Shown: positions 8,207 through 16,144 of the stretch, piece by piece
Numbering within the stretch: position 1 is the first letter of the stretch
Layout: each line of letters opens with the position of its first letter
NCBI RefSeq assembly: GCF_030994125.1
Contig: NZ_CP099917.1
Coordinates: 1,612,001-1,676,000 of the forward strand
Length of the DNA stretch: 64,000 bases
Direction: 5' to 3'
Source: Pseudoalteromonas xiamenensis
GTDB taxonomy: Bacteria; Pseudomonadota; Gammaproteobacteria; Enterobacterales; Alteromonadaceae
The notes under the pieces: generated by a model
Told to the model about the DNA's origin: nothing
Databases searched by the model: none
What the model saw: the letters and a program-made list of their open reading frames with translations, nothing else
Translations under genes and position numbers: made by a program

Positions 8207-9078
8207 GATACGCTCTTAATAATAATTGGCCTTTGCATAGATTTCGGTTGAAGCTTCAAATCTATCCGTTTTGTTATTTGCAGTTCCCCATCAACGGCGC
8301 TCAATTCTACAGCAAGGAAGCCACTCGTAGCAAAAGTTATGTACTCGTCTGAATCCACACCTGTAATTTGATAAAACAGCAATGGTGTAAGTTCACCTTT
8401 ATCTCTATAGGATTTTACTTGTTGAAAGAACTTACCATTTCTAAGATACGCTTTTAATACTCTATCTGGGGCATTCATTGGATTAAACCCACTAGCGATT
8501 TCTGTCGTAAAATATTGGCTAAATTTAAGCGCTTTTAGACTTTGCCCACCTTTTATATGGGTTAGTTCAAAAACACTCTGTATTAAGCCGTTTCGAGGGT
8601 AACTTGAATCAGTATAATCATCTTTCTCTGCACCATTTAAACGGCGCATAGTGTCCAAATCTTTCCAATCTTCGAGTGAGTCATAAAAATGATTCGCTTC
8701 TTTATATTCATAGCCTAGCTCAACAAGCATATTAGTTAATAGGTTCTTATTTGCTAAATTTGCATTTACTAATCCAAGCTTATCCTGAATTGTGACACGA
8801 ACCGAATCTGATATTGAGAAGCTTTCCCCATAGAAATTCCAATTTCTTACGATGGGATCTGTATCTTTTTTATCTTGGTATTTTTTATGACCCAACAAAG
8901 ATTGAAATAGCAAGGACTCAGCATTTTCTAGTTTTACACGTAAATCAATTCTAGATTTAGCCTTAGCAGCTAAATCAATTTGAAAACGGATATTTTGTTG
9001 TAAGAAAAGACAAAATACCGCCAAAACAGCTGAGATTATAAGAACTTGAATTAAAGCAACCCCTAGAGACTTATTCAC
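8191..9078 (-). CDS. gspK: Type II secretion minor pseudopilin GspK
   Basis: The protein has 295 residues, the length of GspK and much longer than other pseudopilins. The short leader MNKSLG is followed by VALIQVLIISAVLAVFCLF. Like other GspK proteins it lacks the Glu at position +5 of the mature form. The internal region with GLVNANLANKNLL, LEDWKDLD and the proline-poor helical insert matches the GspK helical domain. GspK caps the tip of the pseudopilus with GspI and GspJ and is processed by a prepilin peptidase that is not encoded in this window. It is separated by 2 bases from gspJ upstream and overlaps gspL downstream. Confidence 0.88.
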   Translation of the reverse strand: MNKSLGVALIQVLIISAVLAVFCLFLQQNIRFQIDLAAKAKSRIDLRVKLENAESLLFQSLLGHKKYQDKKDTDPIVRNWNFYGESFSISDSVRVTIQDKLGLVNANLANKNLLTNMLVELGYEYKEANHFYDSLEDWKDLDTMRRLNGAEKDDYTDSSYPRNGLIQSVFELTHIKGGQSLKALKFSQYFTTEIASGFNPMNAPDRVLKAYLRNGKFFQQVKSYRDKGELTPLLFYQITGVDSDEYITFATSGFLAVELSAVDGELQITKRIDLKLQPKSMQRPIIIKSVSWKES

Positions 9079-9080
9079 AG

Positions 9081-9812
9081 CTACTCCTGATATTGACGGT
9101 AATTAAGCAATGATTCAAATGAAAACCGGTCAAAGTTATAGTGTAACATAGTGGTGGGTTCGAGTAATTTTGGACTGTACAGTTCAATTTCAATACTCAA
9201 AGGAAAGACTCGCCTTTCAACCGAATTATAACTTGAATAATAAGCAGCTTGATTAGCTGAATCTAAAACCTCACCAATAGCTTTATCTGAATTAGAATCT
9301 ACCGCCTGCTCTATACCCTTGTAACCAAAATATCTAAAATTAACCTTATCAACATTACCTAAAATCAAAATCCGATGTTTCCAACTGAAGCTTTTACTCG
9401 GCCACTTCGTTAAAAAATAGTCATCAAAAGGTAACTCTCTATAATAAATACTTTTTTCCCCTCCATCAAAAACAATATTTACCAACGCCTCTTTTGAAGA
9501 GAAAAGAGCTTCTTTTGAAATACAAGTTATATCATCATTAGTTCCTTGAAATAAAAAAGTATTAAGGTTAGGCTCGTTCGTTGACTCAACTATATATGGG
9601 AAACAAGAAGAAATTACTTTATTCAGGAGTTCAATCGATATACCAGCGTTTGTTTCTTGCCAAAAAACACCCGCCCTCTTCTCCCACGAATTAGAATACA
9701 AACTGTAAGAATAATAACCAGTAAAAATAACAACCATAAGAATGGATGTCGAAATCATCAATTCAACTAATGTAAAACCAATTTGCTTGCTAGCTTTAAT
9801 CCCAGACGACAA
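9081..9812 (-). CDS. gspJ: Type II secretion minor pseudopilin GspJ
   Basis: The 243-residue protein carries a class III (prepilin) signal: a basic leader ending in Gly, then FTLVELMISTSILMVVIF, with cleavage expected between Gly and Phe and Glu at +5. Length and position between gspI and gspK fit GspJ, a component of the GspI-J-K tip complex. The C-terminal two thirds are a soluble beta-rich domain. It overlaps the end of gspI by 17 bp. Confidence 0.87.
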   Translation of the reverse strand: MSSGIKASKQIGFTLVELMISTSILMVVIFTGYYSYSLYSNSWEKRAGVFWQETNAGISIELLNKVISSCFPYIVESTNEPNLNTFLFQGTNDDITCISKEALFSSKEALVNIVFDGGEKSIYYRELPFDDYFLTKWPSKSFSWKHRILILGNVDKVNFRYFGYKGIEQAVDSNSDKAIGEVLDSANQAAYYSSYNSVERRVFPLSIEIELYSPKLLEPTTMLHYNFDRFSFESLLNYRQYQE

Positions 9813-10218
9813 CGTTAAACTCCACGTTTTGCTTTTGACTTATCATAATAGTAACTTTAAATACTGAGAATCGTTCTTTTGGTTCTATAATATCATCAAT
9901 ATCTCTAGGCGGCTTAACTCTTCTAACCAAACGAGCAGTCCAAAGAAAAGAAACTCCATTTATCATCTCCGAACCTTCGGCTATATCTCTATTATTCGAT
10001 GCCAATTTAGAGTTCTGTATTTTTGTTTTCACGAGATCAATTGCAACATTACCAATTTGATTGTAAACCATTGAATTTGATGCTTTTTTTGATAGGTAAT
10101 CGATTTGGTTGTATAATTGGGAGGTCAATGCTATTGAACTAAATAATATAACTGAAGAAATCAACACTTCTATTAAAGTGAAACCTTGTTCAACGCTTTT
10201 CATTGTATAGATTTTCAA
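9796..10218 (-). CDS. gspI: Type II secretion minor pseudopilin GspI
   Basis: The product is about 140 residues with the prepilin signal QGFTLIEVLISSVILF: cleavage after Gly and Glu at +5. Size and order match GspI, the minor pseudopilin that nucleates the tip complex. The start is uncertain. An AGGAG site at 10226-10230 lies 7 bases before the TTG at 10218, whereas the ATG at 10203 has no site, so I prefer TTG 10218. The open frame extends to another TTG at 10224. There are 12 bases between the gspH stop and this start. Confidence 0.85.
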   Translation of the reverse strand: MKIYTMKSVEQGFTLIEVLISSVILFSSIALTSQLYNQIDYLSKKASNSMVYNQIGNVAIDLVKTKIQNSKLASNNRDIAEGSEMINGVSFLWTARLVRRVKPPRDIDDIIEPKERFSVFKVTIMISQKQNVEFNVVVWD

Positions 10219-10230
10219 GCTCAAACTCCT

Positions 10231-10590
10231 TTACCCCCCATTTACAATAATGGAAAAACTTGTTTTTGAGGACATACCGTACATATTGAAGTTGATTTCA
10301 GATGGCAAAAAAATCAGCTCTTTAAATTCAATCTCCCTTCGGTTATTACCTTTGATAAGGATACTTTTATCTCTAAAAGACACAACTGTATTTCTACCAT
10401 TAAAAAAGGATTCATAACTCACGACTTTCAATAAATTTTTAACTTTTTCAATTTCAACAAATCTTTGCTGTTTACCTATATTTTTTAATATTAATCCGCC
10501 GGTCAAACTCATAGTCAAAGCCATGATTGCAAGTACTACAAGTAATTCAATAAGCGTAAAGCCTATATTATTAGTTTTAGATCGGCACAT
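10231..10590 (-). CDS. gspH: Type II secretion minor pseudopilin GspH
   Basis: This is a short pseudopilin of 119 residues with a basic leader (CRSKTNNIG), the cleavage motif GFTLIELLVVLAIMALTMSL, and a compact C-terminal beta domain. It is shorter than most GspH proteins (about 150-190), but the order F-H-I-J-K supports the call. It overlaps the end of gspF by 14 bp. It could be a divergent minor pseudopilin rather than a strict GspH orthologue. Confidence 0.82.
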   Translation of the reverse strand: MCRSKTNNIGFTLIELLVVLAIMALTMSLTGGLILKNIGKQQRFVEIEKVKNLLKVVSYESFFNGRNTVVSFRDKSILIKGNNRREIEFKELIFLPSEINFNMYGMSSKTSFSIIVNGG

Positions 10591-11776
10591 CGTTCATAGA
10601 CACCATACTCATCAACATCACAATCACAACACCTCCAACAAATCCTCCCATAAACAGTAACATCATTGGTTCGAGCATTGTGGTAAATTTACGAATTGCG
10701 TTTTCCATGTCAACTCTAGATCTCGTTGCTATATCCTCGAAAACAACTGACAAACGTCCAGTTTCTTCTCCAACTTTTATAATCGAAAGGAAAAAAGATG
10801 GAAAAATTCTAGTCTTGCTCAATACCTCACCTAGTTGCTTCCCTGCCTTTAGCTGTTTAAGGGCTAAGCTAGAATCCCGACGGAAATCAGGATGTTTCAT
10901 TGTGTTTCGTGTAAGTTCCAACGCTACATCTAATTGTAAGCCCGCATCAAGCATCATAGCTATTGACTGTGAAAAACGTATTCGCTCAGACGTAATTAGA
11001 ATTTTACCAAGACCAGGAAAACGTGACACCTTAACATATAGCCATTCCCTGACGTGATCTTTTTGGAATAAGTAAACCAACGACACAATTATTGAAATCA
11101 AACTTCCAATTATAAAAAATTGATACTCGTTAAAATAATTACTCGTTCTTATTATTAATTGAGTGTACCAAGGGGCTTCATCCAAGTTAACTATAATGCC
11201 AGCCATTTTTGGAACAATAAAAGTGAGCACAAAATAAATCGCAGCCATACAAACAAAAAATATTATAGATGGATAAGCAAGCGCTGTATTTATCTGATTC
11301 CTCAAATCCATTTGAAACTTTAAATCTCTTGCCAATTTTTTTAGAACATCAGATAGACTACCAGATGCTTCTCCTATTTTGAGAAGCTGAATATAAAGCG
11401 GTCCAAATATTTTTTCATGTTTACCAAAGGCTTCACTTAAAGTATCACCTTTCTTTAATGAAGATGAAATCTGATTTAATAACGTACCTAATGCCAGACC
11501 TGAGTTCGATTGTCTTATAATATCAATTGCCTTGTCGACTTTGATACCACTTTCTAATAGAAGTGATAATTCATTCGTAAAAAACTCAATCTGAGATAAA
11601 CCAACTTTTTTTGATGAAAATAGTGTAAGTGGAGAAGTATTATTAATTTCAGATATTTTTAACGGGGACAATCCTCTACTATCAAGAACACGCATTGCCT
11701 CATCATAATTTTCCGCTTCAATTATCCCCTCATTCCGATTTCCGTGATTATCGATAGCTTTATATTCAAATTCCAT
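10577..11776 (-). CDS. gspF: Type II secretion inner-membrane platform protein GspF
   Basis: This 399-residue protein has the duplicated T2SSF cytoplasmic helical domains (about 65-190 and 265-390) and three membrane helices (about 165-190, 215-235 and 365-390). The N-terminal segment EFEYKAIDNHGN and the motifs SGIKVDKAIDII and GDTLSEAF are typical. GspF couples the GspE ATPase to pseudopilus growth. It is separated by 2 bases from gspE and overlaps gspH. Confidence 0.93.
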   Translation of the reverse strand: MEFEYKAIDNHGNRNEGIIEAENYDEAMRVLDSRGLSPLKISEINNTSPLTLFSSKKVGLSQIEFFTNELSLLLESGIKVDKAIDIIRQSNSGLALGTLLNQISSSLKKGDTLSEAFGKHEKIFGPLYIQLLKIGEASGSLSDVLKKLARDLKFQMDLRNQINTALAYPSIIFFVCMAAIYFVLTFIVPKMAGIIVNLDEAPWYTQLIIRTSNYFNEYQFFIIGSLISIIVSLVYLFQKDHVREWLYVKVSRFPGLGKILITSERIRFSQSIAMMLDAGLQLDVALELTRNTMKHPDFRRDSSLALKQLKAGKQLGEVLSKTRIFPSFFLSIIKVGEETGRLSVVFEDIATRSRVDMENAIRKFTTMLEPMMLLFMGGFVGGVVIVMLMSMVSMNDVPI

Positions 11777-11778
11777 AT

Positions 11779-13440
11779 CTATCCAGCCACTCTCAAAACT
11801 TCATCGATAGTAGTGATTCCCTGAAGTACTTTGTAAAAACCATCTTCAAGCAGATTTCGCCGTTTAAGACTTGTGTTGTGATCATGAGCTTTCGGAATAA
11901 ACTGTTCATCCTTTGGAATAGACTTGATCACATCGTCGCATCGCAGATATTCATTTAGCGCAATTCGCCCTTTAAAACCTGAGCCATTGCAATGTTCGCA
12001 TCCTACAGGTGCTTTAATCTGCACTTCACTTATATTTGAATTTTTTACAATTCGATGTAACGGATATTGAATAAATAGTTCATCGGGATTAGGGTGCTGG
12101 ACAGCACACTTTTCACATAGTTTGCGAGCAAGTCTTTGTGCAACTACTGAAACTAATGCTGCATTTAGCAAAAACTCTTCTACACCCAAATCAAGTAAGC
12201 GCGTGTAAGCACTAGCCGCATCATTGGTGTGAACAGTGCTAAACACCAAATGTCCAGTTAACGCGGATTGCAGTGCTATCTGTGCGGTTTCCTTATCGCG
12301 TATTTCACCTACCATGATAATATCGGGATCTTGTCGTACGATTGAACGTAAACCAGCTGCAAAATCGAATCCGATGTCAGCATTGACTTGGACCTGATTT
12401 ATCCCCTCAAGCTGATATTCGACTGGATCTTCTAACGTGATGATTTTTACATCTTCATTGTTAAGTTCATTCAAAAAAGTATACAAAGTTGTCGTTTTCC
12501 CTGAACCTGTAGGTCCAGTTAATAAAATTACCCCTGTCGTCTTTTTGAGATCATCCAGTATCAAATTTTGAGTGTCTTTGGACAACCCAAGCACTGACAT
12601 ATCATGCCTAATACTATCTTTTCTTAGAAAACGTAGCACGACACTTTCACCATCATTGAGTGGTAACGCAGAAACACGAATATCGAGCTCTTGATTAGCT
12701 ATCCGCATTTCAATTTTACCATCTTGTGGCCGACGTTTTTCCGCAATATCCATTCCAGATAGAATTTTCAATCGCGTAATAATTGGAAGTTGCATTTTTG
12801 GTGACAAGAGTTCGACGTCATGCAAAACTCCATCTATACGAAACCGGATCCTGAATTTACCTTTCAAAGGTTCGAGATGCATATCTGATGCACCACGAGC
12901 TAACGCCCTAGTTATTAATGAATTCAATAAATTTACAGTTGGAGCTTCTGATGCAAGTTCTCGCAACTTAGCTTCTTCCGCCCCCGTAAGCTCATCACTA
13001 ATATCGGAAAGCTCACTTTGGCTTTGAATTTCATAGAAATAGGTTTGTAATTGGCTTTCGGTTGCCAGCAAGACGCAGAGTTCTACACCTTTTGAATTCA
13101 AAAACTCTGACAGTTCCGAATCCAACGGATCTTTACATGCAATCACCCATTGATTATTTATTACGTCCAAAAGAATACAATTTAATTCCTTCAACGTAGA
13201 ATGATAACTAAATGGGACATTTTTTGACGGGAACCAGGGCGAATATGTTTCCGGGTCGAACAATTCATATCCCAGTAAATAATGATAAAGCTGAGTCAAA
13301 TCTTCTTCAGTTAAACAACCTAAATTCACAAGAACATTTTCTAGCCGGCCACCATATCTATCTTGGTACGTTGACGCTTTTTCCAAATCTAGTTTTGAAA
13401 CATTGAACTTGTTTACAAGAAGTTCTTTTAGATTCATCAT
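11779..13440 (-). CDS. gspE: Type II secretion ATPase GspE
   Basis: The 553-residue protein consists of N1E/N2E domains (about 1-150) and a RecA-like motor. Walker A is GPTGSGKTT at 309-317. The Asp box, Walker B (DPDIIMVGEIRD) and His box (STVHTND) are all present. The four-cysteine zinc element is intact (C442, C445, C481, C484), which separates GspE-type ATPases from PilT. The enzyme is a hexamer on the cytoplasmic face, bound by GspL, and drives pseudopilus assembly. It overlaps gspG by 4 bp and is followed after 2 bases by gspF. Confidence 0.96.
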   Translation of the reverse strand: MMNLKELLVNKFNVSKLDLEKASTYQDRYGGRLENVLVNLGCLTEEDLTQLYHYLLGYELFDPETYSPWFPSKNVPFSYHSTLKELNCILLDVINNQWVIACKDPLDSELSEFLNSKGVELCVLLATESQLQTYFYEIQSQSELSDISDELTGAEEAKLRELASEAPTVNLLNSLITRALARGASDMHLEPLKGKFRIRFRIDGVLHDVELLSPKMQLPIITRLKILSGMDIAEKRRPQDGKIEMRIANQELDIRVSALPLNDGESVVLRFLRKDSIRHDMSVLGLSKDTQNLILDDLKKTTGVILLTGPTGSGKTTTLYTFLNELNNEDVKIITLEDPVEYQLEGINQVQVNADIGFDFAAGLRSIVRQDPDIIMVGEIRDKETAQIALQSALTGHLVFSTVHTNDAASAYTRLLDLGVEEFLLNAALVSVVAQRLARKLCEKCAVQHPNPDELFIQYPLHRIVKNSNISEVQIKAPVGCEHCNGSGFKGRIALNEYLRCDDVIKSIPKDEQFIPKAHDHNTSLKRRNLLEDGFYKVLQGITTIDEVLRVAG

Positions 13441-13832
13441 TTTAAAACGATGTCCTCATTTTCACCTTCTCCACCTTTTTCGCCGTCTAAGCCATAAGTC
13501 ATAATGGAGAATGCTTTGCCATTTTCACCAGGAACCGAATAAATATATGGCTTTCCCCATGGATCTAAAGGTACGGCCTTTGGCAAATAGGGTCCATCCC
13601 AACCTGGCGCACTGCCTGATACGAGTTGCTCCAATTTAGCAGGTACATTTCCCATGTCGAGACGGTAAGTGTCAATTGCTGTCTCGACCATTTGCATTTG
13701 CGCCAAAGCTGTTTTTTTCTTAGAGGAGCTTACTTTGGAAAAAAGTTTTGGGGCAACTATAGAACCCAACAAACCGATTATGATTAATACAATCATCATT
13801 TCAATTAAGCTAAAACCACTATTTTTTTTCAT
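13437..13832 (-). CDS. gspG: Type II secretion major pseudopilin GspG
   Basis: The product has 131 residues: a short basic leader with the cleavage site SG/FSLIEMMIVLIIIGLLG, the conserved DPWGKPYIYSVPG segment (about 91-104) and the calcium-binding C-terminal loop YGLDGEKGGEGENEDI. These are diagnostic for the GspG pseudopilus subunit rather than a type IV pilin. It is the first gene of the secretion operon, with a promoter directly upstream and an AAGGA ribosome site. Placing gspG first and gspC-D last differs from the classical C-D-E-F-G order. Confidence 0.95.
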   Translation of the reverse strand: MKKNSGFSLIEMMIVLIIIGLLGSIVAPKLFSKVSSSKKKTALAQMQMVETAIDTYRLDMGNVPAKLEQLVSGSAPGWDGPYLPKAVPLDPWGKPYIYSVPGENGKAFSIMTYGLDGEKGGEGENEDIVLK

Positions 13833-13860
13833 TATTTAGATCCTTATTTTGATAGATTTT

Positions 13861-13889
13861 ATTATATCAATGAGAAATTTTAGTGTCGA
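13861..13889 (-). promoter_or_regulatory. Promoter of the type II secretion operon
   Basis: On the minus strand TCGACA (13884-13889, 5 of 6) is separated by 17 bases from a perfect TATAAT (13861-13866). The expected start near 13854 leaves a leader of about 20 bases before gspG. The -35 and spacer overlap the last codons of the pyruvyl transferase gene, so the secretion operon can be transcribed separately from the polysaccharide genes. Confidence 0.7.
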
Positions 13890-15060
13890 TTAAGGGAGTC
13901 TTAATTAAAGATATTACACTCTTCCACATTCGTATGTTCTTTTCTTTAACCTCATTTGACACCTGCAAACAAACTACTGACTGCTCTTTTAACGTATTAA
14001 TAAAATTAATAAGTTTATCTTCGACTACATCCTTTTCACATTTAAAATCAATAACATTATCTATTAGACCATATTCCTCAAATAGCATCTCATACTTATG
14101 GCTCCAACTAGTGGCCAAACAGGGAATACCTTGTGACAACGCGCTGACACAACCATGAAAACGGCTACTTACAACAGCATGACAACCGCCCAAAAATGCT
14201 TTGATTTCAATTGCCTCAAGTGTATCTACAATCTGAATATCACCTTCAATAGCTTCTGCGATCTTGTTGCAAAGTAATTTATCTTCCTCACCTTCATGAT
14301 TTAGCAAGATCACGTCAAAGCCGTACTTAATAAAGATCTCAGCTTGGTTTCGCCAAAAGGCTACATATTTATCAATATCGCCCTGTGCTTCTTCATTGTG
14401 ATACTTGGAAACAACTTTATTATTTGGAATAAAGCAGACAGTTTTATTGTCAAATGGTTCAATTATTTTGGGCTCTATCAAAGCCGTAAAATCTGGGCTT
14501 AACTCCAAGCAGCCGTTTTCATTGAGAACTTTACATGCCTGAAATGAAATTCGGTCTCTTGCATATACTTTAGTAGAAGAGTTGATCATCAAATGTGCTG
14601 CTTTTGCATGATCTACTTTAGTAAATGGCCCTAATGCTTGTGGTAACAAAATATATGGTTTGCCAGCCTTTTTGAATCTAACGGCCTCTTTGGCCGCATT
14701 TTTCAGATCGTTTAACGGCCACTGGTCTCCATATGAAAAACCGCTTGCATTCAATATAACATCAACGTCAGCTTCAGTTACTATGCCATATCGCTTTAAC
14801 AAACGCTTAATAAAGTGCGGTAACTTTCCAAATATCCCCGTCAAATCAAGAGGGCCTCGTCTAAAACTCAACTTTTGAAATGCGCCAAGTTTCGCTCTCA
14901 TCTTATAGGGGAGATTGGGTCCAGGTGATAATACTAAATTATATTCACCTAATTCCTTTTCCAACTGTGCTAGGATAGACAACAGCATCAATTCAGCTCC
15001 TTTGTTAGAAAACTGAACACCTTTAATTTCTATATTAATCACGTTTTTTTGTTTCCACAT
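13867..15060 (-). CDS. Polysaccharide pyruvyl transferase family protein (WcaK/CsaB-like)
   Basis: The 397-residue protein begins with INIEIKGVQFSNKGAELML, the typical first strand and loop of polysaccharide pyruvyl transferases, and has the GT-B-like C-terminal signature SSRFHGCVSALSQGIPCLATSW. Members transfer pyruvate from phosphoenolpyruvate onto a sugar to form a pyruvate ketal on cell-surface glycans, and act in the cytoplasm. The open frame reaches back to 15111. I prefer ATG 15060, which overlaps the upstream gene by only 26 bp, because family similarity starts there. GTG 15042 is also possible. It is followed by the secretion operon, whose promoter lies in its 3' end. The family also includes non-pyruvylating members, so the exact reaction is uncertain. 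Confidence 0.85.
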   Translation of the reverse strand: MWKQKNVINIEIKGVQFSNKGAELMLLSILAQLEKELGEYNLVLSPGPNLPYKMRAKLGAFQKLSFRRGPLDLTGIFGKLPHFIKRLLKRYGIVTEADVDVILNASGFSYGDQWPLNDLKNAAKEAVRFKKAGKPYILLPQALGPFTKVDHAKAAHLMINSSTKVYARDRISFQACKVLNENGCLELSPDFTALIEPKIIEPFDNKTVCFIPNNKVVSKYHNEEAQGDIDKYVAFWRNQAEIFIKYGFDVILLNHEGEEDKLLCNKIAEAIEGDIQIVDTLEAIEIKAFLGGCHAVVSSRFHGCVSALSQGIPCLATSWSHKYEMLFEEYGLIDNVIDFKCEKDVVEDKLINFINTLKEQSVVCLQVSNEVKEKNIRMWKSVISLIKTPLIDTKISH

Positions 15061-16084
15061 ATGTGAGTAGTGTCGCGGCTTTCTTTTTATTTGAAAATGG
15101 AATTCCTCCATCAGCTAAAGCATACCCTACAGCAATAAACATTATGATGCGTTTGTGCTGCGGTAGGTTAAGCAGTTTTGCCGCACGCTTGTCTAATGTA
15201 TGCAATTCAGGCCAGTTAAGCACACAAGTAGAAAGACCTAGCGTTTCACATGCTAACATAAATTGCATACTCGCTAAGGAAGCATCTATATAAATTACAT
15301 GTCGGTCTCTTTCAAATGGGTATGCAGACAAATCCCCAATAACCGCTAACAAACAGGGAATTTGTGATGCAAAACCAGCGGTCCCACCGGGGAGCTCAAC
15401 AGCCTCTCGCTTCGTTTCTTCGTCGTCAATCCACATAAATTCAAATGCTTGGCGATTACAAGCACTTGGTGCTTCAGTTGAAATAGTCAGAGCTTCGATA
15501 AGCAGCGACTTGTCAACTTTCTTTTGCTCAAACCACCTCACTGAGCGCCTTGATTTACATAACGCTTTTAACTGTTCAGAAGAAATATCGTGTGCGACTC
15601 TTTCGCTACTTAAGTAAGGCACCGAGGTAGCATCGCTTTGAAATTTTACAGCTTGAAAAATTTCAAAACTTGCTTTAATGGTTGGGTGTTTGAGATCGCA
15701 TACAGTAAAAAACTGTTGCAACACAGAATAGGCCCAAACCAAATCAGCATGGTCAAGGTGTTCCACTTTTGCAGCACGCGAATAGACTGAGACAGTTTCT
15801 TCAATATAATCCAACGCGAAAACATCCTTACGAGGTCGCATTATCAAACCTTTCTCTATGCGATGGATATTGCGTCTAAGTAAAGAACTTGAGTTATCTT
15901 GCATACCTTGTCGAGTTTCATATTGAATTTTTGCTTTTAGAATAGCCTGTTGCTCATACCCAAATGCTCTATCGAAAAGAAGGTAATAAAGGCGGCTAAG
16001 AAATGGAGACGCAATAAAAAGAGGCCTCACTGTGCTTTGTGTAATTTCTATTACTTTAATGATAAGCTTTTTAAGTTTTTGCAT
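15035..16084 (-). CDS. Nitroreductase-fold protein in the polysaccharide locus
   Basis: The protein has 349 residues. The C-terminal half (about 165-335) is a nitroreductase-like FMN domain with SRRSVRWFEQKKVD, EAPSACNRQAFEF and the ASLASMQFMLACETLGLSTC helix. The N-terminal 160 residues are helical and unrecognised. Related two-part proteins occur in exopolysaccharide clusters beside pyruvyl transferases, where the redox reaction is unknown. It overlaps the pyruvyl transferase gene by 26 bp, so the two are probably co-translated. Substrate and direction of the redox step cannot be read from the sequence. Confidence 0.8.
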   Translation of the reverse strand: MQKLKKLIIKVIEITQSTVRPLFIASPFLSRLYYLLFDRAFGYEQQAILKAKIQYETRQGMQDNSSSLLRRNIHRIEKGLIMRPRKDVFALDYIEETVSVYSRAAKVEHLDHADLVWAYSVLQQFFTVCDLKHPTIKASFEIFQAVKFQSDATSVPYLSSERVAHDISSEQLKALCKSRRSVRWFEQKKVDKSLLIEALTISTEAPSACNRQAFEFMWIDDEETKREAVELPGGTAGFASQIPCLLAVIGDLSAYPFERDRHVIYIDASLASMQFMLACETLGLSTCVLNWPELHTLDKRAAKLLNLPQHKRIIMFIAVGYALADGGIPFSNKKKAATLLTYVETKKRD

Positions 16085-16094
16085 AAAACGTAAA

Positions 16095-16118
16095 TACGGG
16101 AAACAAATGTTTCCCGTA
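16095..16118. repeat. Perfect 11-bp hairpin between the SLBB and nitroreductase genes
   Basis: TACGGGAAACA (16095-16105) pairs with TGTTTCCCGTA (16108-16118) around two bases. On the plus strand it is followed by CCCTTTTTATT, on the minus strand only by a weak T-rich stretch. It may be a partial terminator for the SLBB gene, an mRNA-processing element, or a terminator for antisense transcription. Confidence 0.5.
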
Positions 16119-16144
16119 CCCTTTTTATTCAGTTCCGTTAATTA

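Noticed and set aside
4000..13832. The gsp block could be a type IV pilus or MSHA pilus locus, since MshL is also a lipidated secretin
   Set aside because: GspG has the calcium-loop ending and DPWG motif of pseudopilins, a GspK-like tip protein without Glu+5 is present, and GspL/GspM/GspC-type proteins are present. There is no PilT-like retraction ATPase or MSHA-type pilin.
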